DNA of 64,000 bases, taken from Pseudomonas hygromyciniae (GTDB taxonomy: Bacteria > Pseudomonadota > Gammaproteobacteria > Pseudomonadales > Pseudomonadaceae). Shown one piece after another: positions 53,140-62,865 of the stretch. A program made the translations under genes and the position numbers. Numbering within the stretch: position 1 is the first letter of the stretch; each line of letters opens with the position of its first letter. The stretch is from the NCBI RefSeq assembly GCF_016925675.1, contig NZ_CP070506.1:4214501-4278500 (forward strand). Direction: 5' to 3'. The notes below the pieces were generated by a model, which saw only the letters and a list, made by a program, of their open reading frames with translations, was not told the origin of the DNA and did not search any database.

Positions 53140-54069
53140 TTAGACCAGCTTCTCCAACTCAGGTACGGCTTCGAACAAGTCCGCCACCAGGCCGTAATCA
53201 GCCACCTGGAAGATCGGTGCTTCTTCGTCCTTGTTGATCGCAACGATCACTTTGGAGTCCTTCATACCAGCCAAATGCTGGATCGCGCCGGAGATACCGA
53301 CCGCGATGTACAGCTGTGGCGCCACGATCTTGCCGGTCTGGCCGACCTGCATATCGTTGGGTACGAAGCCTGCGTCGACCGCCGCGCGCGAAGCGCCGAC
53401 CGCCGCGCCCAGCTTGTCGGCCAGGGCGTACAGGTGCTTGAAGTTGTCACCGTTCTGCATGCCACGCCCGCCGGAAACGACGATCTTGGCAGCGGTCAGC
53501 TCAGGACGGTCCGACTTGGCCAGCTCTTCGCCAACAAAGCTGGAAGTGCCAGCATCGTGAGCAGCAGCCACCGCTTCAACGGCAGCCGAACCACCTTCGG
53601 CGGCAACTGGGTCGAAACCGGTGGCACGCACGGTGATGACTTTGACAGCAGCAGTCGATTGCACGGTGGCAATGGCGTTACCGGCGTAGATCGGGCGCTT
53701 GAAAGTGTCGGCGCTTTCGACCGAAACGATCTCGGAGATCTGGTCAACGTCCAACTGCGCAGCAACCCGCGGCAGGATGTTTTTGCCGTTGGAGGTGGCA
53801 GCAGCCAGGATGTGGCTGTAGCCAGCGCCCAGCTCTGCAACCAGAGGGGCAACGTTTTCCGGCAATTGGTGAGCGTAGGCAGCGTTGTCGGCGGCCAGTA
53901 CTTTGCTCACGCCAGCGATTTTCGCGGCGGCTTCAGCCACAGCGCCAACATTCTGGCCAGCGACCAGGACGTGGATATCACCACCGATTTTCGCAGCAGC
54001 AGCTACGGTGTTCAGGGTGGCCGGGGCCAGCACCTTGTTGTCGTGTTCTGCGATTACCAAGATAGTCAT
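53140..54069 (-). CDS. etfA: electron transfer flavoprotein alpha subunit
   Basis: This 309-residue protein has the EtfA FAD signature [23 protein letters not shown] and [20 protein letters not shown] in the C-terminal half and the conserved N-terminal [12 protein letters not shown]. With EtfB it accepts electrons from acyl-CoA dehydrogenases. The start is 3 bp after the etfB stop. Confidence 0.97.
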   Translation of the reverse strand: MTILVIAEHDNKVLAPATLNTVAAAAKIGGDIHVLVAGQNVGAVAEAAAKIAGVSKVLAADNAAYAHQLPENVAPLVAELGAGYSHILAAATSNGKNILPRVAAQLDVDQISEIVSVESADTFKRPIYAGNAIATVQSTAAVKVITVRATGFDPVAAEGGSAAVEAVAAAHDAGTSSFVGEELAKSDRPELTAAKIVVSGGRGMQNGDNFKHLYALADKLGAAVGASRAAVDAGFVPNDMQVGQTGKIVAPQLYIAVGISGAIQHLAGMKDSKVIVAINKDEEAPIFQVADYGLVADLFEAVPELEKLV

Positions 54070-54071
54070 GA

Positions 54072-54821
54072 TTAGATTACCTTCGCTTCGTTTTTCAGTT
54101 TCTCGACCAGTTCAGCCACCGACTTGACCTTGATACCCGCGCTGCGTGCAGCCGGCGCTTCGACTTTGACGGTCTTGTTGGTAGAGGCGGTGGAAACGCC
54201 CAAAGCATCCGGAGTCAGCACTTCGAGAGGCTTTTTCTTGGCTTTCATGATGTTTGGCAGGGACGCATAACGCGGCTCGTTCAAACGCAGGTCAGTGGTG
54301 ACGATGGCCGGCAGTTTCAAGGAAACCGTCTGCGCGCCGCCGTCGATTTCGCGGGTCACGGCAACGCTGTCGCCGCTGACTTCGACTTTCGAAGCGAAGG
54401 TGCCCTGGCCGTAACCGGTCAGTGCAGCCAGCATCTGGCCAGTCTGGTTGTTGTCGCTGTCGATCGCCTGTTTGCCAAGGATCACCAGTTGCGGCTGTTC
54501 CTTGTCGACAACGGCCTTGAGCAGCTTGGCAACGGCCAGCGAGGTCAGTTCTTCAGCGGACTCGACGAGCACCGCGCGGTCGGCACCCAGCGCCAGGGCG
54601 GTACGCAGCTGCTCTTGAGCAGTGGTTGGACCGATGGAAACGACGACGATTTCAGTCGCAACACCTTTTTCTTTCAGGCGTACGGCTTCTTCCACGGCGA
54701 TTTCGCAGAAGGGGTTCATCGACATTTTGACGTTAGCCAGATCGACGCCGGAATTGTCCGCCTTGACGCGAACTTTCACGTTGTAATCGACAACGCGTTT
54801 GACAGCTACAAGAACCTTCAT
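54072..54821 (-). CDS. etfB: electron transfer flavoprotein beta subunit
   Basis: This 249-residue protein has the EtfB signature ([49 protein letters not shown]) and the ETF beta-specific [20 protein letters not shown]. It heads the etfBA operon and reads away from the ETF-QO gene. Confidence 0.97.
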   Translation of the reverse strand: MKVLVAVKRVVDYNVKVRVKADNSGVDLANVKMSMNPFCEIAVEEAVRLKEKGVATEIVVVSIGPTTAQEQLRTALALGADRAVLVESAEELTSLAVAKLLKAVVDKEQPQLVILGKQAIDSDNNQTGQMLAALTGYGQGTFASKVEVSGDSVAVTREIDGGAQTVSLKLPAIVTTDLRLNEPRYASLPNIMKAKKKPLEVLTPDALGVSTASTNKTVKVEAPAARSAGIKVKSVAELVEKLKNEAKVI

Positions 54822-55114
54822 GGATTCCTCGTTACTCTCCGGTGAAAAGGAAGCCGCCCGGATAAACCTGGCGGTAGATGCTCAACGGCGCACAAGGGCA
54901 CCTCTAAAAACGCAGGCCGTCATGACAGGTAACGTTGCACGTACTCAACAATAAAGACCGTTCGTCAGGGGTGACTGACAAGTCATTCATCGTCGCAACG
55001 TGTAAACTGCGCGCCAGCATTACGTGCGCGTCAACCTGCATCAGCATTGCCTTGTCTTTGGACGTGGCCTTGAAACCGGCAGTCCGCCTACGGGAAGCGC
55101 AAAACCGACCGTAT

Positions 55115-55142
55115 ATTGACCGGAACACCTTTTCCGGTCAAT
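55115..55142. promoter_or_regulatory. 11-bp-arm palindrome
   Basis: ATTGACCGGAA-CACCTT-TTCCGGTCAAT: perfect 11+11 inverted repeat with a 6-bp spacer. No T-run follows, so it is more likely an operator than a terminator. Confidence 0.55.
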
Positions 55143-55201
55143 ACAGCAAAATGGTCAGATATAAGCCGCGTTGCTTTGATTTACCTAGCTTGCGGGCAAT
55201 T

Positions 55202-55215
55202 CAAACAAACGTTTG
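55202..55215. promoter_or_regulatory. PsrA-like operator (CAAAC-N4-GTTTG)
   Basis: CAAAC-AAAC-GTTTG fits the G/CAAAC-N(2-4)-GTTTG/C consensus of the TetR-family fatty-acid regulator PsrA. It lies immediately upstream of the -35 box of the ETF-QO promoter; ETF genes are a known PsrA target type in Pseudomonas. Confidence 0.65.
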
Positions 55216-55217
55216 TA

Positions 55218-55246
55218 TTGGACGCTGAGAGTGGTGTAGATATAAT
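55218..55246 (+). promoter_or_regulatory. sigma-70 promoter of the ETF-QO gene
   Basis: TTGGAC (55218-55223), 17-bp spacer, TATAAT (55241-55246). The -10 is perfect and the start codon follows 131 bp later. Confidence 0.75.
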
Positions 55247-55377
55247 GCGCCACCTAGAGAGAAAGGTGGGTCCTCCCCTGCCCTTTTGTAAGAAATTGGC
55301 GCAGAAGACGACAGATAAAACACCGAACCTCCACCCATTAGAAAAAAAACTGTTGAGCCTTGAGTAGGAGATAGCCT

Positions 55378-57042
55378 GTGGAACGCGAATACATGGAATT
55401 CGACGTGGTCATCGTCGGCGCAGGGCCGTCGGGCCTGTCTGCCGCCTGCCGACTGAAGCAGAAGGCCGCCGAAGCCGGTAAGGAAATCAGCGTCTGCGTG
55501 GTCGAAAAAGGCTCCGAAGTCGGCGCACACATCCTGTCCGGTGCCGTGTTTGAACCACGCGCCCTGAATGAATTGTTCCCGGACTGGAAAGAATTGGGCG
55601 CCCCGCTCAATACCCCGGTCGTGCGCGACGACATCTATGTACTGCGCAGCAGCGACAGCTCCACCAAGGTTCCAGACTTCTTTGTGCCCAAGACCATGCA
55701 CAACGAAGGCAACTACATCATCTCCCTGGGCAACCTGTGCCGCTGGCTGGCCCAGCAGGCGGAGAACCTGGGCGTGGAAATCTACCCTGGCTTCGCCGCC
55801 CAGGAAGTACTGTTCGACGAGAACGGCGTGGTGCGCGGGATCATCACCGGCGACCTCGGCGTGGACCGTGAAGGCCATCCAAAAGAAGGCCTGTACACCC
55901 CCGGCATGGAACTGCGCGGCAAGTACACGCTGTTCGCCGAAGGCTGCCGCGGGCACTTGGGCAAGCAACTGATCCAGCGCTTCAACCTGGACAGCGATGC
56001 CGACGTGCAGCACTACGGCATCGGCCTCAAGGAAATCTGGGAAATCGACCCGGCCAAGCATCAGCCAGGTCTGGTGGTCCACACCGCCGGCTGGCCGCTG
56101 GACATCATGAGCAACGAGAACACCGGTGGCTCTTTCCTCTATCACCTGGAAAACAACCAGGTGGTCGTAGGCCTGATCGTCGACCTGTCCTACAGCAACA
56201 CCTTCCTGTCGCCGTTCGATGAGTTCCAGCGCCTCAAGCATCACCCGGTGCTGGCCCAGTACCTGGAAGGCGGCAAGCGCATCAGCTACGGCGCGCGCGC
56301 CCTGGCCAAGGGCGGCATCAACTCGCTGCCGAAGATGGTATTCAAAGGCGGCGCCTTGATCGGTTGTGACCTGGGCACGATGAACGTGGCCAAGATCAAG
56401 GGCAGCCATACCGCAATGAAGTCCGGCATGCTCGCCGCCGACGCCGTGGCTGATCGCCTGTTCGCCGAATCTGAAGGCGGCGATGAACTGACCGCCTACG
56501 TCGACAGCTTCAAAGCCAGCTGGCTCTACGAAGAACTGTTCGCCACCCGCAACTTCGGCCCGGCGATGCACAAGTTCGGCCCGATTATCGGTGCAGGCTT
56601 CAACTGGTTCGACCAGAACATCCTCGGCGGCAAAATGCCGTTCACCCTGCATGACACCAAGCCGGACTACGCCTGCCTCAAGCTGGCCAAGGACAGCCAG
56701 AAGATCGACTACCCCAAACCCGACGGCAAGCTGAGCTTCGACAAGCTGAGCTCGGTGTTCCTCTCCAGCACCAACCATGAAGAAGAACAGCCGTGCCACT
56801 TGAAACTCAAGGACCCGAGCATCCCGATCGGCACCAACCTGCCGCTCTACGATGAACCGGCGCAGCGCTACTGCCCGGCAGGCGTGTACGAAGTCATCAC
56901 TCAGGAAGACGGCGAGAAGCGCTTCCAGATCAACGCCCAGAACTGCGTGCACTGCAAGACTTGTGATATCAAGGACCCTTCGCAGAACATCACCTGGGTG
57001 ACACCGGAAGGCGCGGGCGGGCCGACTTACCCGAATATGTAA
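55378..57042 (+). CDS. electron transfer flavoprotein-ubiquinone oxidoreductase
   Basis: This 554-residue membrane-associated flavoprotein starts at GTG 55378 (GAGTAGGAGA site). FAD motif VVIVGAGPSGLSAACRL is at residues 9-26. C-terminal 4Fe-4S ligands are C499, C523, C526 and C529 (CVHCKTC). It passes electrons from EtfAB to ubiquinone. Confidence 0.97.
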   Translation: MEREYMEFDVVIVGAGPSGLSAACRLKQKAAEAGKEISVCVVEKGSEVGAHILSGAVFEPRALNELFPDWKELGAPLNTPVVRDDIYVLRSSDSSTKVPDFFVPKTMHNEGNYIISLGNLCRWLAQQAENLGVEIYPGFAAQEVLFDENGVVRGIITGDLGVDREGHPKEGLYTPGMELRGKYTLFAEGCRGHLGKQLIQRFNLDSDADVQHYGIGLKEIWEIDPAKHQPGLVVHTAGWPLDIMSNENTGGSFLYHLENNQVVVGLIVDLSYSNTFLSPFDEFQRLKHHPVLAQYLEGGKRISYGARALAKGGINSLPKMVFKGGALIGCDLGTMNVAKIKGSHTAMKSGMLAADAVADRLFAESEGGDELTAYVDSFKASWLYEELFATRNFGPAMHKFGPIIGAGFNWFDQNILGGKMPFTLHDTKPDYACLKLAKDSQKIDYPKPDGKLSFDKLSSVFLSSTNHEEEQPCHLKLKDPSIPIGTNLPLYDEPAQRYCPAGVYEVITQEDGEKRFQINAQNCVHCKTCDIKDPSQNITWVTPEGAGGPTYPNM

Positions 57043-57060
57043 GCCACCTGCTTGAAAATG

Positions 57061-57086
57061 AGGCTCTCCACTGGAGAGCCTTTTTT
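57061..57086 (+). terminator. terminator of the ETF-QO gene
   Basis: AGGCTCTCCACTGGAGAGCCTTTTTT: 8-bp stem, 4-base loop and T-run directly after the stop codon. Confidence 0.92.
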
Positions 57087-57131
57087 ATGGCCGACGCAAA
57101 TCTAATGTGGGAGCGAGGTATCTCTGGGGAT

Positions 57132-58025
57132 TTACGCGGCGCGTTCTTCACCCGGGTTGCGCAGGAAATAGCGCTTATATTCCCGACTGAACTGCGACGT
57201 ACTCTGATACCCCACGTTATGCGCCGCCTGCGCCACGCCCATGCCTTCCACCAGCAACAACTGCTGGGCCTTGAGCAGGCGCAGACGCTTGAGGTACTGC
57301 ACCGGCGACAACAAGGTGCAACGCTTGAAGTGCTCATGGAACGTCGACGCACTCATATGTGCATAACCGGCCAGGGTCTCGATGTTCAGGGGTTCGGCGT
57401 AATGGGCATGCAAGTGGTTCAAGGACGTGGCAATCCGCGAGAACTGCCCCTGCTGTTCCACCAAGGCGCGCAGTACATCGGCCTGGGGCCCGCGCAAGGC
57501 GGTGAACAACAACTCCCGCACCCGGGCCGGCCCCATGATCCGGGCTTCCAATGGATCGTGCAGGCACTGCAACAGCCGCTCGACGCAACCGCGCATCGCG
57601 TCATCCAGTACCACCGAGCTCATCGACTCCAACGTCTGCGCCGTCGGCGGTGGGCCAGCCTGCATGCCCATAGCCATCACCAGCTCGCCCAACACCACCC
57701 GATCAATGCCCACAGTCACCCCATACAGCGGGGCGTCGGCGGCCATGGCAAACGTCTCGCACTCGAACGGCACCGGCATCGCCTGGATCAGGTAATGCCC
57801 GGCGCCATATTCCAGGGTGCACGGCCCCAGGTACGCGACCTTGCTGCCCTGGGCCACGAACATCAGGCTCGGTTCATAGATCTGCGGCCCGCGCGCTACG
57901 TCGCAACTGGCGCGCAACACCTTCACGCCCGCCAGGTGAGTCGGGGAAAAACCATCGCGGGGCGTCAGCCCCTCAATCAAAGAAACCAGCGTGGCGTTGG
58001 CATCAAGATGGCGAGTCAACAACAT
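57132..58025 (-). CDS. AraC-family transcriptional regulator
   Basis: This 297-residue regulator has an N-terminal AraC-binding-like sensor (GPQIYEPSLMFVAQGSKVAY, LIQAMPVPFECE) and a C-terminal double HTH (LNIETLAGYAHMSASTFHEH, VAQAAHNVGYQSTSQFSREY). It is divergent from the alcohol dehydrogenase gene, so control of that gene is likely. ATG 58025 is chosen by alignment; 58061 is possible. Confidence 0.88.
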   Translation of the reverse strand: MLLTRHLDANATLVSLIEGLTPRDGFSPTHLAGVKVLRASCDVARGPQIYEPSLMFVAQGSKVAYLGPCTLEYGAGHYLIQAMPVPFECETFAMAADAPLYGVTVGIDRVVLGELVMAMGMQAGPPPTAQTLESMSSVVLDDAMRGCVERLLQCLHDPLEARIMGPARVRELLFTALRGPQADVLRALVEQQGQFSRIATSLNHLHAHYAEPLNIETLAGYAHMSASTFHEHFKRCTLLSPVQYLKRLRLLKAQQLLLVEGMGVAQAAHNVGYQSTSQFSREYKRYFLRNPGEERAA

Positions 58026-58206
58026 GGCAAAAACTTCGCGAAAAAGGGATGAGAACATCATCGCAGGTCTGGCGGCCAATGAATCCAATCCTGGGGCACT
58101 CCCGGACGAATAGGCATGAGACTCGGAGCATTTGCCATGTTCGCCCACCGGCTCCACGCGCAGAATTCGCCACCTTTCCCGTTCAAGCTTTTGCGAGGTT
58201 TTCACC

Positions 58207-59259
58207 ATGTACACCGCCATCGGTTACGCCGCCCAGTCGGCCACCACGCCCCTCGCCCCCATGTCCTTCGAGCGCCGCAGCCCGCGAGCCGATGACGTGG
58301 CGATCGAGATCCTCTACTGCGGCGTCTGCCACTCCGACATCCACCAGGCGCGCAACGAATGGGGCATCGCCGTCTACCCGCTGATGCCAGGCCACGAGAT
58401 TGTCGGCAAGGTCACTGCCGTCGGCGCCAGCGTCACTGACCATAAAGTCGGCGACTTGGTCGGCGTGGGCTGCATGGTGGATTCGTGCCGCCACTGCGAA
58501 GCCTGCAAATCAGACCTGGAGCAATACTGCCTCGAAGGCCCGACCATGACCTATGCCACCCCGGATCGGGTGGACGGCAGCAACACCATGGGCGGCTATT
58601 CCGACAGCATCGTGGTCAGCGAGCACTTCGTGGTGAAGATTCCGGCCAAGCTCGACCTGGCCAGCGCCGCACCGATCCTCTGCGCAGGCATCACCACCTA
58701 CTCGCCGCTCAAGCACTATGGGGTCAAGGCGGGCGATAAAGTCGGGATTCTCGGCATGGGCGGCCTGGGCCATATGGGCATCAAGTTCGCCAAGGCCATG
58801 GGTGCCGAAGTGACGCTGTTCACCCGCTCCGCGAGCAAGGCAGAAGAAGGCCGTCGCCAGGGCGCCGATCACGTGATCGTGTCCACCGACGCCGAGCAGA
58901 TGAAGGCAGCAGCCGGCAGTTTCGACTTCCTGCTGGATACCATTCCGGTGCAGCACGACCTGAACCCCTACCTCGACGTCCTGCGTTTTGACGGCGTGCA
59001 CATCCTGGTGGGTTTGATCGAACCGGTCGACCCACCGGTCAACGCAGCGAAGCTGGTATTGGGTCGTAAAGTCCTGGCCGGCTCGCTGATCGGCGGCATT
59101 GCCGAAACCCAGGAAGTCCTGGATTTCTGCGCCGAGCATGGCATTACCTGCGACATCGAAATGCTCGATATCCGCCAGATCAACGAGGCCTATGCGCGCA
59201 TGATTGCTGGCGACGTGAAGTACCGCTTCGTGATCGACATGACCACCCTGAAGGCTTGA
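58207..59259 (+). CDS. zinc-dependent alcohol dehydrogenase (CAD/YahK-like)
   Basis: This 350-residue medium-chain dehydrogenase has catalytic zinc ligands C41, H63 and E64 (CGVCHSDIH, PGHEIVG), structural zinc cysteines C94, C97, C100, C108 and Rossmann motif GILGMGGLGHMGI near 180-192. It resembles YahK/CAD-type NADP aldehyde reductases. Its TGA abuts the IclR stop in TGATCA. Confidence 0.93.
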   Translation: MYTAIGYAAQSATTPLAPMSFERRSPRADDVAIEILYCGVCHSDIHQARNEWGIAVYPLMPGHEIVGKVTAVGASVTDHKVGDLVGVGCMVDSCRHCEACKSDLEQYCLEGPTMTYATPDRVDGSNTMGGYSDSIVVSEHFVVKIPAKLDLASAAPILCAGITTYSPLKHYGVKAGDKVGILGMGGLGHMGIKFAKAMGAEVTLFTRSASKAEEGRRQGADHVIVSTDAEQMKAAAGSFDFLLDTIPVQHDLNPYLDVLRFDGVHILVGLIEPVDPPVNAAKLVLGRKVLAGSLIGGIAETQEVLDFCAEHGITCDIEMLDIRQINEAYARMIAGDVKYRFVIDMTTLKA

Positions 59260-60063
59260 TCAGGCCTTCGCCCCCAACTCCGCTGACAGCCGTGCTGCGA
59301 CCTGTTTGACCACAGGAATCAGCTCGGCCATTTTTTCCAGCGGCATGTAGGGCACCGTACTGGCGATGCTGATGCCGGCGACAATCCGCCGGCTGGCATC
59401 GCGCACGGGCGCGGCCACACAGCGGATCGACGGTTCGTTGTCTTCCAGGTCGAACGCATAGCCGCCCGCGACATACTCGCGCATGCGTTGCTCGAATTGC
59501 TCCCAGGATTGTTCCGGGTGCTGCGGCCAGTGCAGGTTTTTCCCGCCTACCGGCAAGCTGGCCTGATACAGGCGCTGCCATTCCTCTTGCGAATCATCGA
59601 GCAACAAGGCCTTGCCGATCCCGGTACGTGCCAGGGGCATGCGGTGGCCGACCCGCGAGCGCATTTCCGGGCCGTTGCGCCCAGGATTCTTGTGCAGGTA
59701 CAGCACATCGTCGTATTCGCGGATCGCCAGGTGGATGGTGTCGCCAGTCAGCGCCGACAGCTCATCCAGATAAGGCATCGCCAGCGTCACCAGCGGCAGT
59801 TCTTCCCGGGCCTGGAAGCCCAACTCGATCAGCTTGGGGCCCAGCAGGTAGCCGACTTGCGGCACTACCCGCAGGTAGCGTTCGTCCACCAGGCAACTGG
59901 CCAGGCGATGCGTGGTGCTGCGAGTGGTGCCGATGCGCCGGGCAATCTCCTTGAGATCCCGCGCCCCGGACGCCACCGCCTGCACCACGCCCAGGCCGCG
60001 CAGCAGGGTCTGGGTGCCCGTGGGCGCGGGGTCTTTGGCGGGAATCGGTGGGTTTTCCTGCAT
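59260..60063 (-). CDS. IclR-family transcriptional regulator
   Basis: This 267-residue regulator has an N-terminal winged helix (LKEIARRIGTTRSTTHRLAS, residues 37-57) and an IclR effector domain (GYAFDLEDNEPSIRCVAAPV, DASRRIVAGISIASTVPYM). It is convergent with the dehydrogenase. Its target is unknown. Confidence 0.92.
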   Translation of the reverse strand: MQENPPIPAKDPAPTGTQTLLRGLGVVQAVASGARDLKEIARRIGTTRSTTHRLASCLVDERYLRVVPQVGYLLGPKLIELGFQAREELPLVTLAMPYLDELSALTGDTIHLAIREYDDVLYLHKNPGRNGPEMRSRVGHRMPLARTGIGKALLLDDSQEEWQRLYQASLPVGGKNLHWPQHPEQSWEQFEQRMREYVAGGYAFDLEDNEPSIRCVAAPVRDASRRIVAGISIASTVPYMPLEKMAELIPVVKQVAARLSAELGAKA

Positions 60064-60135
60064 GTCGGGGCCTATCTAGAAATGCGAAAGCGGCGGCCAT
60101 TATGGCAAATGCCGAGCCTCAAGGCAGGGCCGATC

Positions 60136-60615
60136 TCAGCCCTGGGCAAACTCACGCAACGCCTCGCCTTCCATGCGGTAGCGCACCCATTCTTCCTGGG
60201 GTTGGGCACCGATGGATTTGTAGAACGCAATGGCCGGCTCGTTCCAGTCCAGCACACTCCATTCAAAGCGCCCACAGCCATTGTCGTAGGCGATTTTTGC
60301 CAGGTGGCGCAGCAACTTCTTGCCCGCCCCGCCGCCGCGCTGCTCCGGGTTGATGTACAGGTCTTCCAGATACAGGCAATTGCTGCCCAGCCAAGTGGAG
60401 TAGCTGAAGAAGAACACCGCAAAACCAATCGGCAAGCCATCGCGCAGGCAGATCAGGCCATGGGCGGTGGCACCTTCGCTGAACAGGCTGCGCTCGATAT
60501 CCACCACGCTGGCGATCACTTCGTGGCGGGCTTTTTCGTACTCGGCCAGCTCAGTGATAAAGGTCAGGATCTGCGCAGCATCGCTGGGCACGGCGGGACG
60601 GATCTCGATGGTCAT
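60136..60615 (-). CDS. GNAT-family N-acetyltransferase
   Basis: This 159-residue enzyme has the GNAT fold with acetyl-CoA loop NPEQRGGGAGKKLL (near 88-101) and LYLEDLYINPE before it. The C-terminal YKSIGAQPQEEWVRYRMEG fits the diamine/aminoglycoside or amino-acid acetyltransferase type (SSAT-like). The substrate is not identified. Confidence 0.88.
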   Translation of the reverse strand: MTIEIRPAVPSDAAQILTFITELAEYEKARHEVIASVVDIERSLFSEGATAHGLICLRDGLPIGFAVFFFSYSTWLGSNCLYLEDLYINPEQRGGGAGKKLLRHLAKIAYDNGCGRFEWSVLDWNEPAIAFYKSIGAQPQEEWVRYRMEGEALREFAQG

Positions 60616-60799
60616 GAACAGGCCTGCGGCTAAAAAAGAAAGGACACATACTAAGGCGCTTTGATGACCGCTTGCAGGGATTTATGCACGCGATTACTCC
60701 GCTGCGCAGCAATGCTGACGCCAGTAACCACAGAACAAAGCACGGGGTGGCCCATGGTAAAAAGTCCGCCATAAATCCAACAAACCCCAAGGCTTGCCC

Positions 60800-62008
60800 A
60801 TGCGCCCCACTGCTCCAGTTGGCGGAACGCTCTTCGCCCTGTTCTGCCTTGCCAGCTACCTGCTGTCACTGTCGTATGGCTCGACGTTTTTGTTGTCGCT
60901 GCTGATCGATTCCAGAGGCGGCAATGAACACGACGCCGGCAGCGTGATTTCCATGGCGATGCTCAGTACGTTTATCGCAGTGATTGCATCCGGGCACCTG
61001 GCCGATGCCCTGGGTGCCGCGCGCTCAATTGCCTGCCTGGGGATCCTGCTGGTGGTGGCCTGCCTGGGCTTTGCCCTGACGCCGGGTTTTGGCCAGGGCC
61101 TGATGCTGTTCGGCCTGACCCTCGGGCTGGGCTGGGGCGTGTTCTACACCCTGGGCCCGATCATCGTGGCGATGCTGGTGGCGCCCAGCCACAGGGCCAA
61201 GTATTTCGCCTGGCTGTCGGGGAGCATGATGACCGGCATCGGTTCGGGCCCCCTGTTGGGGCGGGCGGCCAGCGCCATGGGCCTGCCTCTGGAAAGCGCA
61301 TTTTATATTGCAGCCCTCGCCAGCCTGGTGGGCGTGCTGATGTTCTGGCGCCTGGGCAGCTATCTCAAGCAGCAACCCAACTTGCTGGGGACTGGCACCG
61401 TGTCGAAAATCTCCTGGGCCAGCACCCGGCGCGTACTGGGGTCGAAGGCGGTATTCGCAATCATCATGGTGGGCCTGGGCGGCTGTGTGTTTGGCGGGCT
61501 GTCGAGCTTCCAGACCAGCTACGCGGCGAGTCATGGGTTGGACTATTCGCTGTTCTTTCTCGGCTTCATGGGTGCGGCAATTACCAGTCGCTTGGTGATT
61601 GCCAGCTTTGTGGTCAGGCGCGATGCGTACTGGTCGGCCTGTGTGTTATCCGGATTGATGCTGGTGTCGATCCTGATGTTCAGCTTCGGCGTGCATGACA
61701 GCTTCAGCTACTTGCTGGCGGCCATTACCTTGGGAGTGGGTTACGGCCTGACCTACTCAGTGATCAACGGCCTGGCCGCCAACGAAGCGCCAACTGCCAG
61801 CACGCCCCAAGCCTTGCTGCTGTTCAGCCTGTCGTACTTTATCGGGGTGTTCGGGTTTCCGCTGCTGGCGGGCAAGCTGATTGTCGAGCATGGCGTGCCA
61901 ACCCTGCTCGCCAGTGTATTGGGCATCGCCTTGCTCAACTGGCTGATCACGGTGCTGCGCCTGATTTGGCGCCGGGTGTCGAAACACAAAATCTTACAGG
62001 TGACCTAG
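60800..62008 (+). CDS. MFS transporter
   Basis: This 402-residue membrane protein has about 12 helices (for example residues 10-28, 50-70, 95-110, 225-245, 295-320, 350-370). No drug-specific motif is seen. ATG 60800 has an AAGG site 7 bases before it. Confidence 0.85.
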   Translation: MRPTAPVGGTLFALFCLASYLLSLSYGSTFLLSLLIDSRGGNEHDAGSVISMAMLSTFIAVIASGHLADALGAARSIACLGILLVVACLGFALTPGFGQGLMLFGLTLGLGWGVFYTLGPIIVAMLVAPSHRAKYFAWLSGSMMTGIGSGPLLGRAASAMGLPLESAFYIAALASLVGVLMFWRLGSYLKQQPNLLGTGTVSKISWASTRRVLGSKAVFAIIMVGLGGCVFGGLSSFQTSYAASHGLDYSLFFLGFMGAAITSRLVIASFVVRRDAYWSACVLSGLMLVSILMFSFGVHDSFSYLLAAITLGVGYGLTYSVINGLAANEAPTASTPQALLLFSLSYFIGVFGFPLLAGKLIVEHGVPTLLASVLGIALLNWLITVLRLIWRRVSKHKILQVT

Positions 62009-62093
62009 CACCGTTCGTCGTGATCCAGGCACCAACAATAAGAGTGGGCTGACCAACCTAAGGTAAGGACTTTATTCCTATGGAGGCTCCACC

Positions 62094-62432
62094 ATGAATA
62101 CTTCCAAAGTGACTGCCCTCGCCTTCGCGGGCTTGCTGTCTGCGGTTTCCCTGGCCAGCGTCGCCGCATCCGACCCGTCCACCGGCAAGACCGACCCGAT
62201 TGGCAGCCCGCCCAACCCCGCCACCCAAGAAACCGAAAACTCCATGGGCACCGGCCTGGATACCAATGGCGGCGCCATCATCCAGGACGGCGCCGACCCG
62301 CGCACCAAGGGTAACGACGGTAACCGTCAGGGCCTGGGCACCGATGTGGAGAACGGCAAGATCGGCCCCGGCAAGAATGCCACCCCAAGCGGCCACGATG
62401 ACAACCTGCCCGGCGCGCCGAAACAGCCCTGA
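62094..62432 (+). CDS. small exported protein with Gly/Asn/Asp-rich repeats
   Basis: This 112-residue protein has a signal peptide (1-24) followed by a low-complexity, Gly/Asn/Asp/Thr-rich region (TGKTDPIGSPPNPATQETEN, GNDGNRQGLGTDVENGKIGP). ATG 62094 follows GGAGG. Function unknown; a secreted or periplasmic, disordered protein. Confidence 0.7.
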   Translation: MNTSKVTALAFAGLLSAVSLASVAASDPSTGKTDPIGSPPNPATQETENSMGTGLDTNGGAIIQDGADPRTKGNDGNRQGLGTDVENGKIGPGKNATPSGHDDNLPGAPKQP

Positions 62433-62485
62433 GCCCGTGGCCGACAGACGAACACTACCCCACCACTGATCCTGAAGAGGTATGC

Positions 62486-62743
62486 ATGAACGTCGATAAA
62501 AACCTTGAGAAAGAAGTCCTCACCCGCTTGCTGCACGCGCACCCGAATGGTTTGGGTAAGGAGGTGCTGGATAACTACCGGGGCGAAAAAGTCGTGGCCA
62601 GTACCCTGGCGATCCTTCAGGACCGTGGGCTGATCAAGGAAGGCCATGTGACTTGCAACGATGCCGGCGAACACGCATTGCACCTGCCGATCAAGCTGAC
62701 AGCATCCGGCGTGGACGCGGCGCGCAAGCTCGAAGACGCGTAA
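62486..62743 (+). CDS. small winged-helix-like hypothetical protein
   Basis: An 85-residue soluble protein (LEKEVLTRLLHAHPNGLGKE, VLDNYRGEKVVASTLAILQD). The pattern fits a short winged helix. ATG 62486 has a GAAGAGG site. Function unknown. Confidence 0.65.
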   Translation: MNVDKNLEKEVLTRLLHAHPNGLGKEVLDNYRGEKVVASTLAILQDRGLIKEGHVTCNDAGEHALHLPIKLTASGVDAARKLEDA

Positions 62744-62744
62744 T

Positions 62745-62865
62745 AGACGGTTTGCCGGCGATCGCAGTGTGCCTGGTGATGATCTAGCGCTAGGCAGGCC
62801 GTCATCGCTGGAAAGCCAGCTCCTACAAACATTCCAAACCTATGTAGGAGCCGGCTTGCCGGTAT
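62745..62865. repeat. REP cluster
   Basis: GCCAGCTCCTACA (near 62815-62827) and TGTAGGAGCCGGCTTGCCGG (near 62843-62862) form inverted REP arms; a third partial copy lies near 62752. Confidence 0.75.

Larger units (their letters stand above)
54822..55377. other. divergent etfBA / ETF-QO control region
   Basis: 556 bp without a gene. It holds, from left, the etfBA promoter area, a 28-bp palindrome (55115-55142), a PsrA-like box (55202-55215) and a sigma-70 promoter (55218-55246) for ETF-QO. Confidence 0.7.

Noticed and set aside
55201..56952. A 583-codon minus-strand frame opposite the ETF-QO gene
   Set aside because: It is the shadow frame of a clear flavoprotein gene and has no start signal or domain.
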